Positions 42,563-49,889 of a DNA stretch of 64,000 nucleotides are shown here, piece after piece. This DNA is from Chryseobacterium viscerum (GTDB taxonomy: Bacteria > Bacteroidota > Bacteroidia > Flavobacteriales > Weeksellaceae). Position numbers and translations under genes: made by a program. The DNA lies in assembly GCF_002899945.2 (NCBI RefSeq), contig NZ_PPEG02000003.1, forward strand, positions 124,001 to 188,000. The letters are read 5' to 3'. How positions within the stretch are numbered: position 1 is the stretch's first letter; each line of letters opens with the position of its first letter. The notes under the pieces were generated by a model. That model was not told where the DNA came from and did not search any database. It saw nothing but the letters and a program-made list of their open reading frames with translations.

Positions 42563-44155
42563 ATGTACAACAAAGGATTATATAGCGATTGGGTACCAAA
42601 ACCCGTACAGCTGCTGCTGATTGTATTACTGCTTGCTGTGGTAATGCCTATTGGTGGGGTGTATACAGGGAATATCAGTTCTCTGGCAAGTGGTACCGGT
42701 GCCATGACAGAATATTTTATGTGGGCCAACTATGCCACTACCATTGGGATGGGAGCCTGTATGCCTGTGGTCATCAGAATCAAAATGAGGTTCAAAGTAA
42801 GGGACAAGCTGGTTCTCCTTCTGGTACTTTTAGGACTGCTCAGCTATGTGAACGGGACCACTTTACAGCCAGCGGTCTTCATAGCTACCTCCTTATTGAT
42901 TGGTTTTATGAAGATGATGGTCACCATAGAATTGTTTCTTCCCCTGATGGTCATGATTGGAAACCGCGGGATATTTTATGGAGCTTTCTATACTTTCGTT
43001 CTGGTGATGAATCAGGTGGCTACCTATTATGCCGCAGAATTTGCCCTTCTTTACAACTGGCAGCAGTTTTACCTGTTTACAGCCGTTTTATGCTTTATAC
43101 TGGCATTGATACACTGGATTTTTATGCATGATAAATATTTTGCGTTAAAGGTTCCGCTGCATTATATTGATTGGTTAAGTATTTTGCTTTTCATTTCCAC
43201 TTTTATGTTTTCGGCGTATGTATATTCGTTTGGAAGACAGCAGGATTGGTTCAATTCAAAGAATATCATCTATGCTAGCATTACTGCTTTTGTGAGCTTC
43301 GCACTGCTTTCTATCCGTCAGTTGACATTAAAACGACCGTACCTTTCATTCAAAATTTTCACAAAAAACAATGTACAGCACGGTTTGTTTATGCTTTTTT
43401 GGCTTGGAATGTTCCTGGGAACCGCTTCTATTCAGAATACTTTTGCAGTGGGGGTTCTGGGTTATGATCAATTGACGAATACAAGACTGAGCTTACTGAT
43501 GATTCCCGGAATTATTCTGGCTGGAGTCATCGCCATTTTCTGGTTCAAAAAAGAAAAACCTTTGAAAATGTATATTTTTTCCGGTTTTGCAGCAATGATC
43601 GGATACGCCATTATTATGTATTTTTCTATGGTATTGGAGTTCAGTTATGACAACTGGTACCTGCCTATGTTTTTAAAAGGCTACGGCATGTGTTCACTGT
43701 TTATCTCTGTATGGTTTTATACTCTGGATAAGCTTGAAATGGATGAAATGCTTGCGGCGATCGGACTTGTATTGGTCTGGAGAACTTTCCTTGCCGTTGG
43801 AATTTTTTCAACACTGTACTCATGGTTTCAATATCGTTTCCAGATTACAGCAATAGGTGATCTGGCTGTTTATATGGACGGAATGACCGTTACGCCTCAG
43901 AATGTAGCGGCTAATATGAAAGCCATTCAGCTTAATGCCATTATCATAGCGAGCAAAAAGATATTCGGATATATTATTTTAGTCGGATTTGGAGTGCTGA
44001 TTTATGTTGCCACGCATCACTTTGGAGCAAAACGCTTTCAGTATTTCAGATTTGTAAGAGTTCTGGGCGGTAAATCCGTCATTGCAAGAAGAAGACTGCG
44101 CGAACGGAAACAATTATTAGAAGAGATAAAAGATGCTGCAGGTCCTGCAGTATAA
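42563..44155 (+). CDS. MFS multidrug/metabolite exporter, EmrB (DHA2)-like
   Basis: The 530-residue inner-membrane protein has about 14 hydrophobic segments, the DHA2 count, and a basic C-terminal tail (RARRRLRER-like). The length exceeds 12-helix MFS carriers. The classical DHA2 motif C is weak, so this is the divergent Bacteroidota branch. With TolC and HlyD upstream it completes a tripartite exporter; the TonB receptor and SIP genes downstream suggest that the cargo may be a siderophore, which is inference. Confidence 0.85.
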   Translation: MYNKGLYSDWVPKPVQLLLIVLLLAVVMPIGGVYTGNISSLASGTGAMTEYFMWANYATTIGMGACMPVVIRIKMRFKVRDKLVLLLVLLGLLSYVNGTTLQPAVFIATSLLIGFMKMMVTIELFLPLMVMIGNRGIFYGAFYTFVLVMNQVATYYAAEFALLYNWQQFYLFTAVLCFILALIHWIFMHDKYFALKVPLHYIDWLSILLFISTFMFSAYVYSFGRQQDWFNSKNIIYASITAFVSFALLSIRQLTLKRPYLSFKIFTKNNVQHGLFMLFWLGMFLGTASIQNTFAVGVLGYDQLTNTRLSLLMIPGIILAGVIAIFWFKKEKPLKMYIFSGFAAMIGYAIIMYFSMVLEFSYDNWYLPMFLKGYGMCSLFISVWFYTLDKLEMDEMLAAIGLVLVWRTFLAVGIFSTLYSWFQYRFQITAIGDLAVYMDGMTVTPQNVAANMKAIQLNAIIIASKKIFGYIILVGFGVLIYVATHHFGAKRFQYFRFVRVLGGKSVIARRRLRERKQLLEEIKDAAGPAV

Positions 44156-44179
44156 AGATACCTTGTTTTTCACTAGTAG

Positions 44180-44209
44180 AATCCTGGTCTTTCGTGGGCC
44201 GGGATTTTA
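44180..44209 (+). terminator. Terminator after the MFS exporter
   Basis: AATCCTGGTC pairs over ten bases with GGCCGGGATT around a seven-base loop, followed by TTAC; T richness is modest. Confidence 0.6.
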
Positions 44210-44217
44210 CGCTTTTT

Positions 44218-44390
44218 AATGGGGGAAGCTGGATGCTGGAAGAGGGAAGTAATGAAAGACGGTTTATAGCTATTTGTTTTATTTCAAGCCTTTACTTCAA
44301 AAGAAGTTATTATAACTTGTATTGATTACAGATCATCAATAACTTCCAGCTCCCTTCTTCAAACTTCCATCTAAAAAAGGGAAAATCTCA
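44218..44390. repeat. Skewed repeat-like element upstream of the TonB receptor gene
   Basis: GGAAGCTGGATGCTGGAAG at the left and TTCCAGCTCCCTTCTTC at the right are complementary in register; between them is unremarkable AT-rich sequence. It resembles the other purine-left, pyrimidine-right elements. The remainder of this 305-base gap holds the receptor promoter (TAACTTTG at 44425-44432). Confidence 0.5.
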
Positions 44391-44460
44391 TATCTTGTTA
44401 TTTTTATTCTTTCTAAATAAGGATTAACTTTGTGAGATTATAAAACTTTGAGTAGAAAGA

Positions 44461-46671
44461 ATGAAAAAGCAGTATGCATTCATAGGTCTGTTGGCTTCGG
44501 GATTACTATTTTCCCAGACCGCTAAAGATTCTATTGCCTCTAAAGGTATTGACGATGTGGTGATCGTAGCTTCCAGAAAGCCCACAAAAATCTCTGAAAT
44601 TCCGGGAACAGTCTGGGTAGTACAGAAAGAAAAAATTCAGGAACAGGCTAAAAGCGGGGTTCCTATCAAAGAAATGTTGTCGATTCTGATTCCTTCTATG
44701 GATATTGGTCCCCAGGGAAGAACCAATTACGGACAGAATATGAGAGGACGCTCTGCGTTGGTGATGATCGACGGAGTTTCTCTAAACAGTATCCGTTCTA
44801 TCAGCCGTCAATTGGATGCTATTGATCCTTTTAATATCGAAAGAATCGAAGTCCTTTCCGGAGCAAGTTCAATTTATGGAGGAAATGCTACCGGTGGTAT
44901 TATCAATATTATAACCAAAATACCTTCCAAAAAAGGGATTAGTGGAGAAACAGAATTGGGGGTGCGTACAGGATTTATGGGCAAAGATGATCATGATTTC
45001 CGTGCCGCTCAATCCATAGCTGCCAAAGGAGATAAGTTCTTCGGAAGACTGGGAGTTGCTTACCAGCAGAACGGTGGAGTGTATGGAGCAGACCAGAAAC
45101 AGCTTTTTACAGATATTACACAAACTGACCTTCAGTACAACCAGTCGATTGACATTTTGGCTACAGGAGGATATCAGTTTAACAATAAGCATAAAATAAC
45201 AGCTTCCCTTCAGTATTACAACTCTAAGTTTAACGGAGACAGAAGTTTATTCTTGGGTGAAAATCTAAGTGCATTCACGACAAAAAATGCTTCATTGCTA
45301 CAAATGAGAGATGGTTTTTCTTCCGATAAAAATGTAGGAACAGAACGTTATATGGCTACGGTAGCCTATACCGGAAACGGAATTTTGGGCGGCCAGGATC
45401 TGTATGTGCAGTTGGCTACCCGTGGTGAAAAGTTAGGATTTTATCCATTCCCGGGTAATGTTACTCTGCAGACAGGGAAAATACCTTATATGTCCTCTTC
45501 TCAGCAGGATACATATTATTCAGGGGTTAAGGCTTTATTGTCAAAATCATGGAGAGGACTGAATGTTACTTATGGAGCAGATTTTGATTTTGAAAAATTT
45601 GAGGGAGCACAATCTGTCTATGATATTGCGAAGACAATGTCCAGCGGAGGTTTAGTCAATGAAACAAAATACAGTCTGGGAAGATATCCTACTAACCACT
45701 CACAGAGCTACGCAGGATATGTTCAGGCAAAATATAATATTCTTCCAAAACTTCAATTGAATGCAGGGATCCGTTATCAGCATATCAATGTGAAAATGGA
45801 TGATTTTGTCGGTTCAGAACAGCAGACACAAGTTGCCATGGGCTATGGAAGTTCAGCATCGGCAATTCCCGGAGGTGAAAGTTCTTATAATGTGACCCTG
45901 GCGAATGCGGGGCTATTATATAAATTCAATGAACAGCATCAGGTTTGGGGAACCTTTTCCCAGGGAGCAAGTTTAGCAGATCCTGCTAAGTTTTATGGGA
46001 TTGGTCAGTATAAACTGGTGGGAACAAACTGGGATGTAGTCTCCAGTATCAATGTAAAAGAACAACCCCTGCAAGCCATCAAAACCAATCAGTTTGAAGT
46101 AGGATACCGTGTCAACAGAGGAGGTTTAAGAGCTCAGATTGCCGGGTTCCTGAGTAATTCTGATAAAACGGTTGCCGTGGATAAGAAGACCTTCCAAATT
46201 CTTGTGAATGATTTGAAATTAAGAAATATGGGAATCGAAGCTGAGGTTTCCTATGCTTTAAACAATGGGGTATATTTCGGAGCAAGCGGACTTTTGATCA
46301 AATCTGAGGTAGATAATAAGGGAGAATGGCAGAAACAGGAGATTTATAATGCTTCGCCGTCAAAATTGGTGACCTATATCGGGTATAACATCAAAAACTG
46401 GTCATTCAGATTCCAGTCATTACAGAACTTCAAGCAGAAAGACGAACTTAATAATGTGGTGGAAGGCTACAATACTTCAGACTTTATGATGGGATATAAA
46501 TTCAGTTGGGGGAAATTCAATCTGGGAATCCAGAACCTGTTCAATACGGATTATCAAACTATTTGGAGCAAGCGTTCCCAGGTTTTATATTCTACGTATG
46601 GACTTCCGGATCTGTTCAATTATAAAGGAAGAGGAAGAACATTCAATCTTTCTTACACTTTTGAATTTTAA
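44461..46671 (+). CDS. TonB-dependent siderophore receptor
   Basis: The 736-residue outer-membrane protein has a signal peptide (1-19, ending LFSQ), a TonB-box-like VVIVASRKPTK segment near residue 33, a plug domain (NMRGRSALVMIDGVSLNSIR near 88; SSIYGGNATGGIINIITK near 138) and a 22-strand barrel ending in an aromatic C-terminus (SYTFEF). It imports a ferric chelate with energy from TonB. The adjacent siderophore-interacting protein supports an iron role rather than vitamin B12 or sugar. Confidence 0.9.
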   Translation: MKKQYAFIGLLASGLLFSQTAKDSIASKGIDDVVIVASRKPTKISEIPGTVWVVQKEKIQEQAKSGVPIKEMLSILIPSMDIGPQGRTNYGQNMRGRSALVMIDGVSLNSIRSISRQLDAIDPFNIERIEVLSGASSIYGGNATGGIINIITKIPSKKGISGETELGVRTGFMGKDDHDFRAAQSIAAKGDKFFGRLGVAYQQNGGVYGADQKQLFTDITQTDLQYNQSIDILATGGYQFNNKHKITASLQYYNSKFNGDRSLFLGENLSAFTTKNASLLQMRDGFSSDKNVGTERYMATVAYTGNGILGGQDLYVQLATRGEKLGFYPFPGNVTLQTGKIPYMSSSQQDTYYSGVKALLSKSWRGLNVTYGADFDFEKFEGAQSVYDIAKTMSSGGLVNETKYSLGRYPTNHSQSYAGYVQAKYNILPKLQLNAGIRYQHINVKMDDFVGSEQQTQVAMGYGSSASAIPGGESSYNVTLANAGLLYKFNEQHQVWGTFSQGASLADPAKFYGIGQYKLVGTNWDVVSSINVKEQPLQAIKTNQFEVGYRVNRGGLRAQIAGFLSNSDKTVAVDKKTFQILVNDLKLRNMGIEAEVSYALNNGVYFGASGLLIKSEVDNKGEWQKQEIYNASPSKLVTYIGYNIKNWSFRFQSLQNFKQKDELNNVVEGYNTSDFMMGYKFSWGKFNLGIQNLFNTDYQTIWSKRSQVLYSTYGLPDLFNYKGRGRTFNLSYTFEF

Positions 46672-46720
46672 AAATAAGATGAAGGTAAAAGTGCCTTGAT
46701 CTGAAAACATATTGTATTTC

Positions 46721-46756
46721 AAATCCGGTTTCTCAGATCGATCGGAAACCGGATTT
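46721..46756 (+). terminator. Hairpin between receptor and SIP genes
   Basis: AAATCCGGTTTC pairs with GAAACCGGATTT around an 11-base loop and is followed by T residues. It may attenuate SIP transcription relative to the receptor. Confidence 0.75.
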
Positions 46757-46776
46757 TAACTTTAAAAAAATCAATT

Positions 46777-47589
46777 ATGGCTAAAATTTCAACAGGGCAG
46801 ATCGTTGCCGAAGTAACCAGAAAAGAATATATTACTGACCACTTTATCAGAGTGTATTTATATTCACCTGAAGTTCAGGTATTCAAAAATACCGTGGTGG
46901 GTGACAATAATAAAATTGCAGTCCCTCCGGCTGGTTTGAACGAAATTCATTTTCCGACGCTGGATGAAAATCATCAGTGGGTGTATCCGCCTAAAGAGGT
47001 CGCTCCAGCCATCAGAACTTATACACACCGGGGAATTGATCTGGAAAAAAATGAATTAATTATCGATTTTGTAGACCATGGGGACGGAGGTCCTGCCTCT
47101 AAATGGGTGAGAGAGGCTGAAGCAGGTTCAAAACTGGGGGTGATGATGCGTTTGGAAGGTAAAGAATTGTATCCAACAGCAGATTGGTATCTGTTAGTAG
47201 GAGACGCTACAGCCATTCCGGTGATCAGTGCTATTTTGGAAACGCTTCCTGAGACGGCAAAAGGAACCTGTATTATTGAAGTTCATGGAAAAGAAGACGA
47301 GCAACTGCTTGAAACCAAAGCTCAAATTGATTTTAAATGGCTGCACAATGCCCACCCTCAGATCAGCAGTGAAATTGCCAATGTTGTAAAAAGTATTGAT
47401 ATTCCTGAGATTACCAAATTTGGCTATGTCGCCTGTGAATTTTCAAACGTAAAAGAAATCCGAACCTATCTGAGAAAAGAGAAAAGCTGGACTTCGCAAG
47501 AGCTTTACGCTTATTCTTACTGGAAAGCAGGTGTAGCGGAGAATGAATCGCAGGCAGACAGACATAGTGAGAAGGATTCGATGGAGTAG
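46777..47589 (+). CDS. Siderophore-interacting protein (ferric-siderophore reductase)
   Basis: The 270-residue flavoprotein matches the SIP/ViuB family: an FAD-binding RTYTHRGIDL near residue 88, DFVDHGDGGPASKWV near 106, and a C-terminal NAD(P)-binding half ending in the family's AYSYWKAGVAE. It would reduce iron in the cytosol and release it from the siderophore imported by the receptor encoded just upstream. The TAG stop is the first triplet of the following repeat element. Confidence 0.9.
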   Translation: MAKISTGQIVAEVTRKEYITDHFIRVYLYSPEVQVFKNTVVGDNNKIAVPPAGLNEIHFPTLDENHQWVYPPKEVAPAIRTYTHRGIDLEKNELIIDFVDHGDGGPASKWVREAEAGSKLGVMMRLEGKELYPTADWYLLVGDATAIPVISAILETLPETAKGTCIIEVHGKEDEQLLETKAQIDFKWLHNAHPQISSEIANVVKSIDIPEITKFGYVACEFSNVKEIRTYLRKEKSWTSQELYAYSYWKAGVAENESQADRHSEKDSME

Positions 47590-47809
47590 GTGGCAGGTAG
47601 CAGATAAAGGGTGGCAGGTAGCAGGTAGTAGGAGTAGGTAGTAGGGAAAATACTCAGTCTAATATTAATGGAGAGATGAGATTTTAGATTCAAGAACCAG
47701 GATAATGACAATCTAATAAGACCAGCAGCAAAAAGAAACTAGATAATAGTAACTCGCAACAACAATCCCGTAACTCGTAACCCGTAATCCGAAACATTAA
47801 CCTGAAAAC
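47587..47809 (+). repeat. Skewed intergenic repeat element, copy B of an inverted pair
   Basis: It begins at the SIP stop (TAGGTGGCAGGTAGCAG), continues with purine-rich GGTAG units, then the core ACTCAGTCTAATATTAATGG, ATAATGACAATCTAAT and GAAACTAGATA, and ends with CCCGTAACTCGTAACCCG and AACATTAA. The core and tail match the reverse complement of 30350-30589 with only a few mismatches by eye. It ends where the next promoter begins. Confidence 0.88.
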
Positions 47810-47841
47810 TTTGAACTTTGTACCCCTAAGCCGTATCTTTG
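47810..47841 (+). promoter_or_regulatory. Promoter of the methyltransferase gene, leaderless arrangement
   Basis: TTTG at 47810-47813, a 20-base spacer, and TATCTTTG at 47834-47841. The ATG at 47847 coincides with the expected RNA start. Confidence 0.7.
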
Positions 47842-47846
47842 CAGCT

Positions 47847-48551
47847 ATGAAAGATTTAATGGGCAGAGCGATCTGGGATTATTACCACAATGAAAATCCG
47901 GAAAATCTGCAGACTGAAACATCAATTTCTGAGCTGGATGAACTTCCGGTGGATTATTTATTCAGAGATTTTGAAGAAATGAATGATATTGAGCAGAAAG
48001 CACTGCAGTTATCCGAAGGAAAAGTTCTGGATATTGGTGCCGGTGCAGGTTCTCATTCTTTATATCTTCAAAATGAAAGAAATCTTGATGTGACTGCATT
48101 GGATATTTCACCAAAATCCGTTGAGGTTTGTCAGCTGAGAGGAATTAAAAAAGCAGTTTGTGAAAATATGCTTGATTTTTCCGGGGAGACTTTCGACACC
48201 CTTTTATTGCTGATGAACGGTACCGGTGTTTTTGAAAGCCTTGCTAAAATTGATACCTATCTTCAGAAATTACATACTTTATTAAATGATAAAGGACAGG
48301 TTCTGATTGACAGTACAGATATTCTTTATATGTTTGACCGTGATAAAGACGGAGGAGTCTATATTCCTGCCGGAGGATATTATGGAGAACTGGAGTATGT
48401 GGTGCATTACAAAGGAGAATCTGAGGAACCCATCACCTGGCTGTACCTTGACTTCAATACCTTGAAGAATGCAGCTGAAAACAATGGTTTCAAAATAAAA
48501 AAAGTTTTGAAGGATGAAGATTCTTATTTAGCAAAACTGACTAAGAAATAA
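47847..48551 (+). CDS. Class I SAM-dependent methyltransferase
   Basis: From the ATG at 47847 the protein has 234 residues. VLDIGAGAGSHSLYL near residue 60 is the SAM-binding motif I, and VTALDISPKSVEVC motif II. An in-frame TTG at 47811 lies inside the promoter and is rejected. The substrate is unknown. It stands alone between a repeat element and the converging membrane protein gene. Confidence 0.87.
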   Translation: MKDLMGRAIWDYYHNENPENLQTETSISELDELPVDYLFRDFEEMNDIEQKALQLSEGKVLDIGAGAGSHSLYLQNERNLDVTALDISPKSVEVCQLRGIKKAVCENMLDFSGETFDTLLLLMNGTGVFESLAKIDTYLQKLHTLLNDKGQVLIDSTDILYMFDRDKDGGVYIPAGGYYGELEYVVHYKGESEEPITWLYLDFNTLKNAAENNGFKIKKVLKDEDSYLAKLTKK

Positions 48552-48639
48552 TGTACAGCAAGTGATTGCGAGCTCAAGCGAAGCAATCTCATGAATTTAT
48601 ATATTGTCATTCTGTAAACCGGGATGACTTTTTTTGTGC

Positions 48640-48765
48640 TTCTACTATCTAGCCCCGATAATAACGGTTACCCCGCAGCATGCGGTTGGGATTCTTCGGC
48701 GCTTATGCTCCGGGTTGGGAGTCAGGTGCGAGGAGTAAAAGTGGATAGCGGGAAAAAGCTCCTTA
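48640..48765. repeat. GC-rich interspersed repeat ending at a stop codon
   Basis: The stretch is bounded by CTAGCCCCGATAATAACGG and AAGTGGATAGCGGGAAAAAG and is notably more G/C-rich than its surroundings, with internal complementary parts (CAGCATGCGG, GGCGCTTATGCTCCGG). It abuts the stop codon of the minus-strand gene. Boundary sequences resemble a repeat I associate with Chryseobacterium intergenic regions; this was not checked. Confidence 0.55.
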
Positions 48766-49434
48766 CCATTGTCTGAATAGATGGATGGTTCTTGCCAACG
48801 GATAGTAAGAAAACCATTCCTGAAAATAAAAATACATCAGAACAGCGCTTGCAATACATAAAATCACGGGAAGAATATAGGACTTCTGGCGGTAAGGCAA
48901 CTTTTTTGGAGTAGCTACAACCCAAATAACCAATAATCCAAGTGCTCCTACGGCTATAATGCCTATTTCCGGGCTCAACCGTGAGACTGAATTGGGATCA
49001 AAATGGGACAACAGAACATATTTTTGCACCGTGAAAAAAAGAAATCCATAGATCAGTGCCAAGATGGCTGCAGGATACTTTTTTAATTGTATTAAATTCA
49101 GAAAAAGTAGAATTGCTCCGGGAATGGTGCCGAAGAAAACACTGACTACAAGAATCGCAATTCTTGAATGGAGTTTGACGGCATTGGGATCTTCTGTAAC
49201 ATGATCTTTCCAGACTTCCACCTCCTCTGTAAGTTTTGCCTGCTCTTTTTCCTTTTTATTTTGAATCAATTGCTGAACAGCTGTTTTTTCCTGCTCACTG
49301 AAAACACGGCCTCTTTCTTCCAGAATTTCAAATGTCATCTGAACAGCATCCGGTACGAAACGATTTCCTTCCTGTAAATATGCCTCCAATTCTTTGTTGG
49401 AGAGTTTTCTTAAAACACTTCTATTGACTTTCAT
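48763..49434 (-). CDS. Hypothetical membrane protein
   Basis: The 223 residues have a charged, helical cytoplasmic N-terminal half (1-85, with a Glu/Lys-rich coiled coil near 45-70) and four hydrophobic segments (about 92-112, 118-138, 155-177, 190-208). I do not recognise a family. It is expressed alone, and its stop lies against a GC-rich repeat. Confidence 0.65.
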   Translation of the reverse strand: MKVNRSVLRKLSNKELEAYLQEGNRFVPDAVQMTFEILEERGRVFSEQEKTAVQQLIQNKKEKEQAKLTEEVEVWKDHVTEDPNAVKLHSRIAILVVSVFFGTIPGAILLFLNLIQLKKYPAAILALIYGFLFFTVQKYVLLSHFDPNSVSRLSPEIGIIAVGALGLLVIWVVATPKKLPYRQKSYILPVILCIASAVLMYFYFQEWFSYYPLARTIHLFRQW

Positions 49435-49481
49435 CAGACTGCAAATATATACATAATGGTACAGAAATATATTTGATCAAA

Positions 49482-49514
49482 TAAAAAAGACCGTCATTAA
49501 GACGGTCTTTTTTA
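49482..49514. terminator. Strong terminator
   Basis: AAAAAAGACCGTC pairs with GACGGTCTTTTTT around an ATTAA loop. The stop codon of the small minus-strand gene sits at its base, so it ends that transcript. Confidence 0.85.
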
Positions 49515-49880
49515 TTTACAGTATTTTTTTATTAATGAATAAAACATGCTGTTTTCTGAAATTGATCTGAATGGCATTTTCTTATTATCAATTTGATGTT
49601 CCTGATCTCTGTAGTTGATTTGAACGATCTGGTCAGACATTGTTTTATCAGAGCATTTGAATTCTATAAAATATTCATTAGATTCCATTAGTGGGTCCTG
49701 TTTTTCTGTATAATCAACTTTGACCCAAGAATAAAACCCATCGTTAGTTTTTTTATCAAATGAATAACTCCATTTAACACCATTTTTATCAGTGTTGATC
49801 GGAAGGTATTCCCGTTTTTGAGCACTTAATATAGATGTACCCAAAACAAATAATGAAAACACTATTTTTTTCATAGACAA
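49512..49880 (-). CDS. Hypothetical small secreted protein
   Basis: The 122 residues have a signal peptide (1-20, ending LSAQ) and a mature part with YINTDKNG-like start and a SYFDKK turn-rich, beta-type composition. No family is recognised. It starts ten bases downstream of the metG stop, so both may share one transcript. Confidence 0.65.
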   Translation of the reverse strand: MSMKKIVFSLFVLGTSILSAQKREYLPINTDKNGVKWSYSFDKKTNDGFYSWVKVDYTEKQDPLMESNEYFIEFKCSDKTMSDQIVQINYRDQEHQIDNKKMPFRSISENSMFYSLIKKYCK

Positions 49881-49889
49881 TGATAATAT

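Noticed and set aside
47811..47846. TTG start of the methyltransferase
   Set aside because: These bases contain its promoter boxes; the ATG at 47847 fits both promoter and protein.
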